Shown here in pieces: positions 7,927 through 17,480 of a stretch of 64,000 nt of DNA. Source of the stretch: Uliginosibacterium sp. 31-16 (GTDB taxonomy: Bacteria; Pseudomonadota; Gammaproteobacteria; Burkholderiales; Rhodocyclaceae). The notes beneath the pieces were generated by a model that did not search any database, was not told the DNA's origin, and saw nothing but the letters and a program-made list of their open reading frames with translations. Numbering within the stretch: position 1 is the first letter of the stretch; each line of letters begins with the position of its first letter. The stretch lies in assembly GCF_030730865.1 (NCBI RefSeq), contig NZ_JAVALZ010000001.1, forward strand, positions 1,364,001-1,428,000, written 5' to 3'. The position numbers were made by a program, and so were the translations under genes.

Positions 7927-9273
7927 ATGTTTGACAAGATCCTGATTGCAAACCGTGGCGAGATTGCGCTGCGCGTGCTGCGCGCCTGCCGCGAACTGGG
8001 CATCCGTACGGTTGCCGTGTATTCCGAAGCAGACCGCGAAGCCAAGTATGTGAAGCTGGCTGACGAGTCGGTGTGTATCGGCCCGGCGTCCTCGGCGCAG
8101 TCCTACCTGAACGTGCCGCGCATCATCGCAGCCGCTGAAGTGACTGATGCAGAAGCGATTCACCCCGGCTATGGCTTCCTCTCCGAGAACGCCGACTTTG
8201 CCGAGCGCGTTGAAACTTCCGGTTTTGTCTTCATCGGCCCGCGTCCGGAAACCATCCGCCTGATGGGTGACAAGGTGTCGGCCAAGCAGGCCATGATCGA
8301 AGCCGGCGTGCCCTGCGTACCGGGCTCGGGTGGAGCCCTGCCGGAAGATCCGAAGGAGATCGTCAAGATCGCGCGTACCATCGGTTACCCCGTCATCATC
8401 AAGGCAGCGGGCGGTGGCGGTGGTCGTGGCATGCGTGTGGTACACACGGAAGGTGCGCTGGTGTCCTCGGTGACGACGACGCGTACCGAAGCCGGTGCGG
8501 CTTTCGGTAATCCGACCGTGTATATGGAGAAGTATCTGGAAAATCCGCGACACGTGGAAATCCAGGTCCTCGCCGACCAGCATGGCAATGCCATCTATCT
8601 GGGCGAACGCGATTGCTCGATGCAGCGCCGTCACCAGAAGGTGCTGGAAGAAGCGCCGGCTCCAGGCATCGACCGCAAGATCATCGCCAAGGTGGGCGAG
8701 GCTTGCGTGGCGGCCTGCAAGCGCATGAATTACCGTGGTGCGGGTACTTTCGAGTTCCTGTATGAAAACGGCGAATTCTTCTTCATCGAGATGAATACCC
8801 GCGTGCAGGTTGAACACCCGGTGACCGAGCTGATCACCGGCGTGGATATCGTGCAGGAGCAGATCCGCGTTGCCGCAGGCGAGAAGCTGCGCTACACGCA
8901 GAAGGAAATCCACTTCAAGGGTCACTCCATCGAGTGCCGCATCAACGCGGAAGACCCCTTCAAGTTCACCCCCTCGCCGGGCAAGATCCATCAATGGCAC
9001 ACGCCGGGCGGCCCCGGTATCCGCGTGGATTCGCATGTGTATGCGGGCTATACGATCCCGCCGCATTACGATTCGATGATCGGCAAGGTGATTGCCTACG
9101 GTGATACGCGCGAACAGGCGATCCGTCGTCTGCGCATCGCGCTGTCCGAGATGGTGGTGGACGGTATCAAGACCAACATCCCGCTGCATCAGGAACTGCT
9201 GGTGGATACGCACTTCCTGCAAGGCGGCACCAGCATTCACTACCTCGAAAAGAAACTCGCCGGCAATAACTGA
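7927..9273 (+). CDS. accC: Biotin carboxylase subunit of acetyl-CoA carboxylase
   Basis: ATP-dependent carboxylation of biotin on AccB. The 448-residue ATP-grasp enzyme shows the N-terminal [19 protein letters not shown], the Gly-rich ATP loop [12 protein letters not shown], the metal-site segment [17 protein letters not shown] and the C-terminal [19 protein letters not shown]. Length is typical. prmA follows after 2 bp, so accB-accC-prmA and the zinc-ribbon gene appear to form one operon. Confidence 0.98.
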   Translation: MFDKILIANRGEIALRVLRACRELGIRTVAVYSEADREAKYVKLADESVCIGPASSAQSYLNVPRIIAAAEVTDAEAIHPGYGFLSENADFAERVETSGFVFIGPRPETIRLMGDKVSAKQAMIEAGVPCVPGSGGALPEDPKEIVKIARTIGYPVIIKAAGGGGGRGMRVVHTEGALVSSVTTTRTEAGAAFGNPTVYMEKYLENPRHVEIQVLADQHGNAIYLGERDCSMQRRHQKVLEEAPAPGIDRKIIAKVGEACVAACKRMNYRGAGTFEFLYENGEFFFIEMNTRVQVEHPVTELITGVDIVQEQIRVAAGEKLRYTQKEIHFKGHSIECRINAEDPFKFTPSPGKIHQWHTPGGPGIRVDSHVYAGYTIPPHYDSMIGKVIAYGDTREQAIRRLRIALSEMVVDGIKTNIPLHQELLVDTHFLQGGTSIHYLEKKLAGNN

Positions 9274-9275
9274 CC

Positions 9276-10169
9276 ATGTGGTATTCCGTTTCCCTCAAGG
9301 CTGCCGCAGAGCAGGCTGAAGCACTCTCCGAAGCCTTGATGGAGGCCGGCGCCCTGTCTGTTTCCATCGAGGACGCCGACGCCGGCACCGAGCGTGAAAC
9401 ACCGCAGTTCGGCGAGCCGGGCAGTGTGAATGAACGCCTGTGGGATCACAGCGTGGTCATCGCCCTGTTCGAGAAAACCGCCAACATTCCAGCGGCGCTT
9501 GCACAGGCGGCTGAAGCGGTCGGGCTTGATGACGTGCCGCCGTTCCACATCGAGGAAATCGCCGAACAGAACTGGGTGCAACTGACCCAGTCACAGTTTG
9601 ATCCGATCCGGATCAACGAGCGCCTGTGGATTGTGCCGTCCTGGCATGACGCGCCGGATGCCGCGGCGATCAATATCGAGATGGATCCCGGCATGGCCTT
9701 CGGTACCGGCTCGCATCCCACCACCCGCCTGTGTCTGCAGTGGCTGTGCGATGCGGTGATGCCCGGCGCCAGCGTGCTGGATTACGGCTGCGGCTCCGGC
9801 ATTCTTGGCATTGCGGCGGCCAAACTCGGTGCGGGCACGATTGTCGGCTGCGACATTGATCAGGCCGCCGTTGACGCCAGTCGGGCCAATGCCGAGCGCA
9901 ATGGTGTGGCGGATGCAACGTGGCAGAATAGTGCCGGACATGTTCAGGGGCAGTACGATATCGTCGTGGCCAACATCCTCACCAATCCGCTCTGTGTGCT
10001 GGCGCCGAATCTGGTTTCGCATGTGAAGCCGGGCGGCCGGCTGGCGCTCTCCGGTGTGCTCGCCATCCAGGCCGAGCAGGTGATCACCGCCTATGCGCCT
10101 TACATTGCCCTGCAGGTTGGCGATGAACATGAGGGCTGGATCAGGCTGGAGGGCCGCAAGGCATGCTGA
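9276..10169 (+). CDS. prmA: Ribosomal protein L11 methyltransferase
   Basis: An S-adenosylmethionine-dependent enzyme that methylates amino groups of ribosomal protein L11. The 297-residue protein has an N-terminal substrate-recognition domain and the methyltransferase core with MDPGMAFGTGSHPTTRLCL, VLDYGCGSGILGIAAAKLGA and DIVVANILTNPL. It lies 2 bp after accC and overlaps the next gene by 7 bp. The accC-prmA order is widely conserved in proteobacteria. Confidence 0.96.
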   Translation: MWYSVSLKAAAEQAEALSEALMEAGALSVSIEDADAGTERETPQFGEPGSVNERLWDHSVVIALFEKTANIPAALAQAAEAVGLDDVPPFHIEEIAEQNWVQLTQSQFDPIRINERLWIVPSWHDAPDAAAINIEMDPGMAFGTGSHPTTRLCLQWLCDAVMPGASVLDYGCGSGILGIAAAKLGAGTIVGCDIDQAAVDASRANAERNGVADATWQNSAGHVQGQYDIVVANILTNPLCVLAPNLVSHVKPGGRLALSGVLAIQAEQVITAYAPYIALQVGDEHEGWIRLEGRKAC

Positions 10170-11554
10170 CCACGCGCTGCCCGCACTGCAGCACGGTGTT
10201 CCGGATTCGCCCGGAACAACTCAGTGTGCGTGGCGGGCGGGTACGTTGTGGCCACTGTCAGCAGCCTTTTTCTGCGCTGGCCCATCTTGAAGAAATGGAA
10301 GACGAGGACATCGTTCTCGCACCCAAGGCAGCGGTGCCTCCGGGCCCGGCCGTTGCGCCCACACCACCAGCCCGGCCTGCGCCGGTGGTGCCGCCGGCCG
10401 CTCCGGCAACCCCAAAGGCCGCGCCGGTACCGGTTCCCGCTCCTGCGCCCAAAACTCCGCCAGCTGCCACTGCATTCCCGGCGATTACGCCGACAGCTCC
10501 GGCCCCGGCGCACCCGTCTCACTCCCCCTGGGGAGCTCTGGATGCCGAGAAAGACGCGCGTCTGCCACCCGCGGTGGCGACGCCTCCGACCCCTGTGCAG
10601 GCGCCGCTGTTTCAGCCCGAGCCAGCCCGGCGTGTAACCGATCCGGCGCTCGACACGGAAGCGCCGGCGTTCATCAGCATGCCCGTCGAGACTGCATCAA
10701 CGCATGTGCCGCGCTCCTTCCCGGCAGTTGAAGAGCCTGCAGTCGGCGACGATTTTTCGATGAACATCGTGCTCGACGGCAATAGTCTGCCCGCGCACTC
10801 TCCTGCCGGAGACATGGATTTCGATTTCTCCGGGCTGGAGGAAGAGGCGGCGGCCCCTCCGCCTGCGCCCCAGCAGTCTGAACTGGGCAAGGCTTTGGGC
10901 GTGCCGGCCTACGACCCGATGCGGGATCAGGATTTTGGCCAGACCGTGATGCTCGAAGAGCCGATCGATCTGGTCGGCATGTCGTCCATCGACAACGGCC
11001 CGGACTCCCTCTTCTTTGAACGCGAGCGGCAGCAATCACGCGTCCCGCGTGAGCGTGTCGAAGACCGCCGCCGCTCCGGCAAATTCTGGTACTGGGCTCT
11101 GGGCGTCAGCGGGGTTTTGCTGCTGGCGCTGCTGCAGCTGGCCTACATTTTCCGCGTCGAACTGGCGCGTGAAGTTCCGACCCTGCGCCCCGATATCGAA
11201 CGCGCCTGCTCCTGGCTGGGGTGCCGCGTACCTTATCCGCAGGATGCCGAGCAGATTTCGCTCGAAGGTCACAGCTTCAACCCCGAAGGCGGCGCCGACG
11301 GCAAGTTTCGTCTGGTCGTTACCCTGCTCAACAAGGCCGACCATCCACAGGCCTGGCCGCACCTCGAACTGACCGTGACCGACCGTTTCGACATCGCCGT
11401 CGCCCGTCGCGTGCTCACGCCTGCCGAGTGGCTGCCCGCGCCGAACGCCACCGATCCGGCATTCGCCGCGCATTCGGAGATCACTGCCAACCTGCCGCTC
11501 AGCATCAATGACGTGCAGGCCGCGGGTTATCGTCTCTACGTCTTCTACCCCTGA
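10163..11554 (+). CDS. Zinc-ribbon, single-span membrane protein with DUF3426 domain
   Basis: A 463-residue protein. It starts with an MJ0042-type zinc ribbon (C6-PH-C9 and C29-GH-C32). A long Pro/Ala-rich disordered region (about 50-170) and an acidic region come next, then one transmembrane helix near residues 310-328 (FWYWALGVSGVLLLALLQLA). The C-terminal DUF3426 domain has CSWLGCRVPYP and ends with VQAAGYRLYVFYP. The topology suggests a cytoplasmic zinc ribbon with a periplasmic domain. It overlaps prmA by 7 bp. No function is established for the family. Confidence 0.85.
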   Translation: MLTTRCPHCSTVFRIRPEQLSVRGGRVRCGHCQQPFSALAHLEEMEDEDIVLAPKAAVPPGPAVAPTPPARPAPVVPPAAPATPKAAPVPVPAPAPKTPPAATAFPAITPTAPAPAHPSHSPWGALDAEKDARLPPAVATPPTPVQAPLFQPEPARRVTDPALDTEAPAFISMPVETASTHVPRSFPAVEEPAVGDDFSMNIVLDGNSLPAHSPAGDMDFDFSGLEEEAAAPPPAPQQSELGKALGVPAYDPMRDQDFGQTVMLEEPIDLVGMSSIDNGPDSLFFERERQQSRVPRERVEDRRRSGKFWYWALGVSGVLLLALLQLAYIFRVELAREVPTLRPDIERACSWLGCRVPYPQDAEQISLEGHSFNPEGGADGKFRLVVTLLNKADHPQAWPHLELTVTDRFDIAVARRVLTPAEWLPAPNATDPAFAAHSEITANLPLSINDVQAAGYRLYVFYP

Positions 11555-11555
11555 T

Positions 11556-11657
11556 GCGGGCTCGCATTCAGGGCGATAGCTGCGTTATCCCTCCTTGCCG
11601 TACTTTTCGTACTGTCTGCATCGGTCTGCCTTGCTCTCGCCCTGAATGCGAGCCCGC
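11556..11657. repeat. Long hyphenated palindrome (21-bp perfect arms) after the zinc-ribbon gene
   Basis: The arms at 11556-11576 and 11637-11657 are perfect inverted copies (GCGGGCTCGCATTCAGGGCG plus A). They enclose a 60-nt loop that contains a small dyad, GTAC-TTTTC-GTAC. It begins 2 bp after the stop codon. The look is that of a dispersed intergenic palindromic element rather than a simple terminator, because no T-run follows either arm. Confidence 0.8.
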
Positions 11658-11736
11658 TGGATTCGCGTAGTGCGGGTAATCTCGCCGGTGCTCAAGGTGC
11701 TCTTTCGCCGCATCTGGTTTTAAAACATAAGGCCTC

Positions 11737-11785
11737 CAAGAGCCGCTTCTGGCGTGCTTCTCCGGGCAGGCATGCTGAAGAATAA
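11737..11785. repeat. REP-like palindromic repeat copy before tpx
   Basis: CCAAGAGCCGC-TTCT-GGCGTGCTTCTCCGG matches the family core (AGCCGC-N-GGCGGGC-TCTTC) with three changes, followed by CATGCTGAAGAA. It lies in the 411-bp gap between the zinc-ribbon gene and tpx. The remainder of that gap (11790-11965) shows no gene on either strand that I can support. Confidence 0.5.
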
Positions 11786-11965
11786 GGTCGGGCGAGGCTG
11801 TGCGACCATGCTCTTCGGAGGCGTCCGTCCCATGCGGCTCAGCAGGTGGCAAAACCCTATTGCGTTCATAGTTGGCGGATGCCATGGGCGCCGCTATCAT
11901 CGGCGAACCCTGCCGCATATTCATTCACAACAGCGGCAATTCACCCCCCGAATCAGGAGAGAAGC

Positions 11966-12463
11966 ATGAGCACAGTTACCCTTGGCGGCAACCCGATTGA
12001 TGTTGCTGGCAATTTCCCGCAAGTTGGTTCGACCGGCGCCGATTTCAGTCTCGTGGCGGCCGATCTGTCGACCGCCACGCTGGCGACGTATGCCGGCCAG
12101 CGCAAGGTGCTGAACATCGTGCCGAGTCTGGATACCGGCACCTGCGCCACCTCCACCCGCAAGTTCAACGAGAAGGCTTCCAGCCTTGCCAACACCGTGG
12201 TGCTGGTCATCTCTGCCGACCTGCCGTTTGCCGCCAAGCGTTTCTGCGAAGTCGAAGGCCTGGCCAACGTGAAGACCCTGTCCACCTTCCGCGACAGCGC
12301 CTTCAAGCAGGCTTATGGCGTGGACATCACCAGCGGCCCGCTCGCCGGGCTCACCGCCCGTGCGGTGGTGGTGCTGAATGCTGACAACAAGGTGCTGCAT
12401 GCCGAGCTGGTATCCGAAATCAAGAACGAGCCGAACTACGACGCGGCGCTGGCCGTGCTCTGA
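11966..12463 (+). CDS. tpx: Thiol peroxidase, Tpx type
   Basis: A 165-residue peroxiredoxin reducing H2O2 and organic peroxides with thioredoxin. It contains the N-terminal [17 protein letters not shown], the peroxidatic cysteine C60 in [18 protein letters not shown] and the resolving cysteine C94 in AKRFCEVEG. The spacing is typical of atypical 2-Cys Tpx. An AGGAGAGAAGC leader supports ATG 11966 over the longer frame starting at 11846. It is a single gene ending in a terminator at 12484. Confidence 0.95.
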   Translation: MSTVTLGGNPIDVAGNFPQVGSTGADFSLVAADLSTATLATYAGQRKVLNIVPSLDTGTCATSTRKFNEKASSLANTVVLVISADLPFAAKRFCEVEGLANVKTLSTFRDSAFKQAYGVDITSGPLAGLTARAVVVLNADNKVLHAELVSEIKNEPNYDAALAVL

Positions 12464-12483
12464 GCACGCGTTGCGTGAATGAG

Positions 12484-12508
12484 AAACGGCCGCTGATGCG
12501 GCCGTTTT
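12484..12508. terminator. Bidirectional terminator after tpx
   Basis: AAACGGCCGC, loop TGAT, GCGGCCGTTTT. It lies between tpx and the convergent end of the glycosyltransferase operon. It can form on both strands. Confidence 0.8.
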
Positions 12509-12528
12509 CATTTGAAGGGTGCCGCGCC

Positions 12529-12753
12529 CTAGCGGTCGAAGAAGACCAGCAGCGAGCACAGCCCGAGCAGCGGCGGCCAGAATCTGACTGGCACGGAATA
12601 CAGGGACGATTCCTCGTCTTTCAGGAAATGGATGATGACCGCCGCCAGCAGCAGACCGGTGGCACAAATTCGTGGCCCGCCCTGGCTGGCGCCAATGACG
12701 ATGAGGGCGACCAGTGTCGCCAGCCACATACCCTTGCCACGCCACCAGATCAT
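12529..12753 (-). CDS. Small inner-membrane protein of unknown function
   Basis: A 74-residue protein with three hydrophobic segments (about 9-23, 29-44 and 56-71). It has no motif I recognise. The start ATG overlaps the stop of the GT9 gene as ATGA, so it is the last cistron of the LPS-type glycosyltransferase operon. A terminator is just beyond. A structural role in envelope glycan assembly is only an inference from position. Confidence 0.65.
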   Translation of the reverse strand: MIWWRGKGMWLATLVALIVIGASQGGPRICATGLLLAAVIIHFLKDEESSLYSVPVRFWPPLLGLCSLLVFFDR

Positions 12754-13883
12754 GCGAGGGTCTCCCTTGGCGAATGGTTTGCCAGCTGTGCGGCGCAGGC
12801 CGTCTGTACCGTTTCAAATGTGATGCCTTCCATGCAGCGGGGGCGGGGGCACTGGTCGAGCTGTTCGCCGAAACCGCGGGCGCAGCGCTGGATCCAGTCG
12901 CGGTGACGGCGGAAGGTGACGGCCTGATTGCGGCAGGCGATGTCGATGCTGAGCGCCGTGAACGGGCTGTTGCGCCAGTATTCGCCGGCGCCGCTGATCA
13001 GGCTGGAGCCGGGGCCGAACAGCGCCACGGTGGGCACCCCAGCGATGCGTGCGAGGTGAGTGACGCCGGTGTCGGGGCAGACCATCAGGCGCGCACCAGC
13101 GAGCAGCTGGGCAAGCTGTGGCAGATCGAGCTGGCCGGCTGTGCTGGCGTAGCGACCCTGCGGGTCAGCGGCCTGAACGAGGGCGGTTTCCTTTGGCCCA
13201 CCACTCCAGACCGGAGTGACGCCTTGCGTGGCGAGCCAGTCGGCCAGCGCCAGCCAGCGCGCGGCGGGCCAGTATTTGAGAGGTGTCGACGCCCCCAGAT
13301 GGAGCACGGCATAGGGCCGGCTGGGGCGCTCGAAACTTTTGGCGGGTGGCAGTGGCCAGTCGCCGGGGCGATAGGGCGCGGGCGCCGCGCCGTCGATCAG
13401 GCCGGCGCAGAAATCACCGAACGCGGCGGGGCTGTGCGGGAAGGGCCGGGCGTCATCGATCAGCCAGTTTTTCCAGGCCGGCGTGTCGTCGGCAAAGGCC
13501 ACGACCCGGCGGCCGAGGACGCGAGCCAGCGGGCTGTAGCGGTTTTCGGCCGGGATGATGATCAGGTCAAAGGGGGCGGCGGCGCGCAGGGTGGCGATAT
13601 CGCCCTTGCGCGGATTCCAGCTGAGTGTCTGGATGCCGAAAGGATGATTGGCATACAGCGGAGCGAAAGCCGGGGCGCAGGCAAGAAAGCGTTCGGCCTG
13701 TGGATAGCGTGCCGCCAGCTTGGCCAGCAACGGCGTGAGCATGAGGGTGTCGCCGAGCAGCAGGTGCTGCAAGACGAGGATGCGGCGCGGTTCTTCAGAG
13801 GGGCCCCGCTGCGAGGCCCGTGGATCAAGGGCCTGCAGGGCGAGGCTGCGCAGAATGAACAGGCGCGCGGCTGTACGGCTCAT
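12750..13883 (-). CDS. Glycosyltransferase family 9 (heptosyltransferase-like)
   Basis: A 377-residue cytoplasmic enzyme with two Rossmann domains. The N-terminal region RRILVLQHLLLGDTLMLTPLL and the C-terminal LMVCPDTGVTHLARIAGVPTVALFGP are the signatures of ADP-heptose:LPS heptosyltransferases (GT9). It probably adds a heptose or related sugar to the LPS inner core. It overlaps the upstream GT4 gene by 4 nt and the small membrane protein gene by 4 nt. Late in the protein CRNQAVTFRRHRDW and CPRPRCME form a Cys-rich tail shared by some members. The exact acceptor is unknown. Confidence 0.85.
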   Translation of the reverse strand: MSRTAARLFILRSLALQALDPRASQRGPSEEPRRILVLQHLLLGDTLMLTPLLAKLAARYPQAERFLACAPAFAPLYANHPFGIQTLSWNPRKGDIATLRAAAPFDLIIIPAENRYSPLARVLGRRVVAFADDTPAWKNWLIDDARPFPHSPAAFGDFCAGLIDGAAPAPYRPGDWPLPPAKSFERPSRPYAVLHLGASTPLKYWPAARWLALADWLATQGVTPVWSGGPKETALVQAADPQGRYASTAGQLDLPQLAQLLAGARLMVCPDTGVTHLARIAGVPTVALFGPGSSLISGAGEYWRNSPFTALSIDIACRNQAVTFRRHRDWIQRCARGFGEQLDQCPRPRCMEGITFETVQTACAAQLANHSPRETLA

Positions 13884-15010
13884 CCGGCACAGCGCTGGAA
13901 AACGGCTTCCATGCGTGTGAGCATGCGCTCGATGCCGCAGTTTTCCAGTGCAAAGGCACGCGCCGCCGCGCCGATCTTGTTGGCCTCCTGTGGAGTGTCG
14001 AGGAGGTGGCGGATGGCCTGGGCCAGAGACTTGCTGTCCTTGGGTGTCACCAGCACGCCGGTCAGGCCGGGTTTGATGACATCGGCGGAACTGCCGATCG
14101 GTGTGGTGATGACCGGCAGGCCGGTCGCCATCGCCTGCATCACGGCCTGTGAAACGCCTTCATTGGCGAAGGACGGCAGGGCGAACACGTCCAGCGCCTG
14201 CAGCCATGGCACCACATCGCGTTGCTGGCCGGCGAAGCGCACCACGCGGGTCAGGCCCAGCTCGACGGTGAGGCGGTTGAGCTTGTCGCGTTGCGGGCCG
14301 TCGCCGACGATGACCAGCCGGATGCGCGGGTCATTCAGCTCGGCAATGGCCTTGAGCAGGTACTTGTGGCCCTTCCATGAGCGCAGCGTGGCAATGATGC
14401 CGATCCAGGTGGCATTCACGTCCAGCCCGAGCTGGGTACGCGCGGCGACTTTGTCACCGGGTTCGAAGCGTTTGGTGTTGATGCCGGTGAAGACCGACTG
14501 CACGCGCTCCGGGCGCAGGCCCAGACTGTCGATCAGCTCATGGCGCAAACCTTCACCAGTGGTCACGATGTGCTCGGCGGCTTTGCCGTAAAGCCAGCGG
14601 TTGGCAAAGGAGTTGGCGACCGGAGCCGAGATGTGGCGGGTGCGCACCACCGGGACAGCCTTGTAGCGCAGGCTCAGGTTGGCCAATGCGACCAGCCAGC
14701 TGTCGGTAGAGCTGTGGGTATTGATGATGTCGATTTCTTCGCGGTTGGCGAGAATCCAGGCGCGCATGGCCTTGAAGTTCTCCCAGCGTTTTTCCTTGAT
14801 CGGCAGGGCAACGGTCTTGATGCCCCAGTCACGGGCACGCACGAAAATCGTCGATTCCGACGGGCACAGCAGGGTGATGCGATGCCCCCGTTCGATCAGG
14901 CCGCGGGACTCTTCGAGGATGCGGATCTCCTGGCCGCCCCAGCCACAGGAGGATTCGGTGTGCACGATGTGCAGCGAGCGATGCGAAAGCAGCGTGTTGT
15001 AGTGCGCCAT
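13880..15010 (-). CDS. Glycosyltransferase family 4
   Basis: A 376-residue GT-B enzyme of group 1. N-terminal: HTESSCGWGGQEIRILEESR, the acceptor-side Gly-rich loop. C-terminal nucleotide-sugar domain: IVGDGPQRDKLNRL, then the EX7E-type region ALPSFANEGVSQAVMQAMA with GLPVITTPIG. It probably works on LPS core or O-chain, given the GT9 genes on either side. It overlaps the next gene by 4 nt. The 33-bp gap before it is the only gap in the operon. Confidence 0.85.
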   Translation of the reverse strand: MAHYNTLLSHRSLHIVHTESSCGWGGQEIRILEESRGLIERGHRITLLCPSESTIFVRARDWGIKTVALPIKEKRWENFKAMRAWILANREEIDIINTHSSTDSWLVALANLSLRYKAVPVVRTRHISAPVANSFANRWLYGKAAEHIVTTGEGLRHELIDSLGLRPERVQSVFTGINTKRFEPGDKVAARTQLGLDVNATWIGIIATLRSWKGHKYLLKAIAELNDPRIRLVIVGDGPQRDKLNRLTVELGLTRVVRFAGQQRDVVPWLQALDVFALPSFANEGVSQAVMQAMATGLPVITTPIGSSADVIKPGLTGVLVTPKDSKSLAQAIRHLLDTPQEANKIGAAARAFALENCGIERMLTRMEAVFQRCAG

Positions 15011-15043
15011 GATGAGTAGGGCCCTGGGACGATTTGTGCGCGA

Positions 15044-16237
15044 TTATAACTTTGTGGCTACCGGCAGCAGTTGCCGATAAAGCGCTACAAGCTCTGCGGC
15101 CATCGTTTCGTTGCTCATGTGCGCAACACTGGCGCGCGCCGCGGCGCTGATGGCGGCTTGCTGTGCCGGATCATGACTGGCTGCGAGCAGGCGGCTAAGC
15201 GCGGTGGCCATGCCGGGGATGTCCAGCGCGTCGACGCGTTCGCCGTTTTCGCCCAGGCGCACCAGTTCGGCCGCACCGGAGCTGGTCGAGGTCAGGACCG
15301 GCAGGCCGGCTGCCAGGGCTTCGAGGGCGGCGTTGGGCATCGGGTCGTAGAGCGTCGGCAAGGCGAACACATCGGCGGCACCCAGATACGGGGCAACCTC
15401 TTTTTTCGGTCCGAGAAAGCGCACCTGGCTGGCTACGCCGAGCGCGGCGGCCTTGCGCTGCAGGCGGCGAGTCAGCTTGTCCTTGCCGATCACCCACAGC
15501 TGGGCATTCTGCAGCGCCGGCTGGGCTAGTGCTTCGATCAGCTGTGGCACGCCCTTGCGTTCGAAACCCGAACCGACATAAACGATCACGGGGGTGCAGT
15601 CGGGCACGTCAAGCTGCTCACGGATGGCTTCCCGATGCCGGGCGCGCAGGCCGGGATGGAAGTTCTCCAGATCGATACCGTTGTGGATCACGTGCAGCTT
15701 GCTGGCGAGCAAGGGGTAACGATGGGCGATGTCCTGGCGCACCATTTCGGAATTGCAGATCACCGCGCGCAGTTTGGGGTCGCGGAACATGCGGTCTTCC
15801 ATGCGCAGGATGTAGCGATGCCAGGGCGAAATGCGCTGCAGGAAGCGGCCGATCGGCCCGAGCGTGCGCGCCCGCTGCTCCAGCCAGCTGGCATGGATGC
15901 CATCGCCGGCACGGAAGATGTCGCAACCGGGGATGCGCTCGTGGCTCTGCACGAGATCGAACACATGGGTCTTGATCAAGGAACGCACGCTGCGCGAAAA
16001 ACTCATGTCGCGCAGCAGGCGGCTCAGGCGGGGAGCGGCCAGCAACTGCACGCTGAGTCCGGGCCGGGGGTCGCCTTCCCATTTGCGGGTGATCAGGGTG
16101 ACTTGCACCTTGTCACCACCCAGGGCCCGGATCGCGCGTTCGACGAAGCGCTCGGCACCGCCATAAGGGTTGTAGGCCTGGCGCACGATGGCCAGATGCA
16201 GGGGCTGAGTGTGGCTTGCTGCGGTGTTTTCGTTCAT
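15044..16237 (-). CDS. Glycosyltransferase family 4 (WaaG-like)
   Basis: A 397-residue GT-B enzyme. The N-terminus AIVRQAYNPYGGAERFVERA matches LPS glucosyltransferase I-like (WaaG) proteins, as do HSHERIPGCDIFRAGDGIHA-type residues (here SHERIPGCDIFRAGDGIHA) in the middle. The donor domain carries VYVGSGFERKGVPQLIEAL and ALPTLYDPMPNAALEALAAG. WaaG adds the first outer-core glucose; that specific reaction is inferred. It overlaps the upstream GT9 gene by 4 nt. Confidence 0.85.
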   Translation of the reverse strand: MNENTAASHTQPLHLAIVRQAYNPYGGAERFVERAIRALGGDKVQVTLITRKWEGDPRPGLSVQLLAAPRLSRLLRDMSFSRSVRSLIKTHVFDLVQSHERIPGCDIFRAGDGIHASWLEQRARTLGPIGRFLQRISPWHRYILRMEDRMFRDPKLRAVICNSEMVRQDIAHRYPLLASKLHVIHNGIDLENFHPGLRARHREAIREQLDVPDCTPVIVYVGSGFERKGVPQLIEALAQPALQNAQLWVIGKDKLTRRLQRKAAALGVASQVRFLGPKKEVAPYLGAADVFALPTLYDPMPNAALEALAAGLPVLTSTSSGAAELVRLGENGERVDALDIPGMATALSRLLAASHDPAQQAAISAAARASVAHMSNETMAAELVALYRQLLPVATKL

Positions 16238-17340
16238 GCGGCAAGAACCCGGTCAATCGCGCCCAGCACCTGCTGAACGCTGATGGCATACAGGCATTCT
16301 GACACCTTGCCACCACCGCAGCCATCCTGCCCACACGGGCGGCAGCTGTGGTCGCTGGCGACGACCTCGCTCTTCACCATCCAGGGGCCCCATTCCCGGT
16401 CGCCGGAGGGGCCGAACAGGGCCACGCAGGGCGTGCCGACCGCGGCGGCAATGTGCATCGGGGCCGAGTCGACACCGACGAAGAGGCGCGCGCGCGTAGT
16501 CAGGGCCGCCAGCTGGCGCAGGTTGAAGCGGCCAGCCAGATTGATCACGGGCACTCCGGCGGCGGCAATGATCGCGTCGACCATCTGCCGCTCGCGTTCG
16601 TCCGGCGCAGCGGTGATCACGATCTTCTCGCCCCGCGCGACCAGCTGTTGCAGCAGTTGTGCATTGAGTGCAGCAGGCCAGCATTTGAAAAACCAGCGCG
16701 AAGCCGGGTGCAGCTGGATGAAGTCGCCAGCCTGCAATCCGTGTTCGGCGAGGAGCGCGTCGACCTGCGCGCGCGCTTCCTCACCCGGCTCCATGCACAG
16801 CGCGCGCGCGGCCGGGTCGGGCTGGATACCCAGACGACGCAGTGCATCGAGATGTGTGTCTACGGTGTGGCGACGCCCGCCACCGACCGTGCGATACAGA
16901 TGCGTGAAGGAGGCCTTCCACCAGCGGGCGCCCTTGGCGCGTTGTGGTGCGACCGACCAGCGCGGCGCGAGCAGGCGTGTCAGCCAGGCGCCACGCGGAT
17001 GGTCGGTCAGATGAATGATCAGGTCATAACGACGCTGGCGCAGTGTCTGCAGCAAAGCCCATTCCTTGCGCAGCTGGGCCAGCGGGCCGAGCTTCTTCCA
17101 GTCGCGCCCGATACTGTGCAGCTGGCTCAATGCGGGGTGGCCGGCCAGCATCGCTGTCGTGTCGGTGAACACCAGAGCGTCGATCTCGCAACCCGGCGCG
17201 GCGGCTTTCAGGCTTGAGAGTACCGGCCCGCTCAGCAGTACATCGCCGTGGTGACGCAGCTTGATGACCAGCACGCGGCGCAGTTGCGTGGGGTCGATGG
17301 CATCGGGCAGGTAGGTGGCGGGGAGCGGCAGATTCGTCAT
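16234..17340 (-). CDS. Putative LPS heptosyltransferase III-like GT9 (WaaQ family)
   Basis: A 368-residue GT9 enzyme. RRVLVIKLRHHGDVLLSGPV is at the N-terminus, IQLHPASRWFFKCWP in the middle and VGVDSAPMHIAAAVGTPCVA plus LFGPSGDREWGPW in the donor domain. A Cys-rich tail (CRPCGQDGCGGGKVSECL) is typical of WaaQ/RfaQ proteins. The ATG at 17340 is chosen over a longer frame to 17466, which would overlap the promoter region of the divergent hemerythrin. It is the first gene of the operon. Confidence 0.85.
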   Translation of the reverse strand: MTNLPLPATYLPDAIDPTQLRRVLVIKLRHHGDVLLSGPVLSSLKAAAPGCEIDALVFTDTTAMLAGHPALSQLHSIGRDWKKLGPLAQLRKEWALLQTLRQRRYDLIIHLTDHPRGAWLTRLLAPRWSVAPQRAKGARWWKASFTHLYRTVGGGRRHTVDTHLDALRRLGIQPDPAARALCMEPGEEARAQVDALLAEHGLQAGDFIQLHPASRWFFKCWPAALNAQLLQQLVARGEKIVITAAPDERERQMVDAIIAAAGVPVINLAGRFNLRQLAALTTRARLFVGVDSAPMHIAAAVGTPCVALFGPSGDREWGPWMVKSEVVASDHSCRPCGQDGCGGGKVSECLYAISVQQVLGAIDRVLAA

Positions 17341-17480
17341 GGCCGCATTGTAACGGGCAATGTGGCGCCGTGAAGTCCTCCGGCGTGCTGCAATGAGCGC
17401 GACGCCGGGGCCGGAAACTGCTACGCTGGCACAAAGCAGAGGGCGCGCAGACGCTCTGATTTCCACATGGAGAAGACAGC

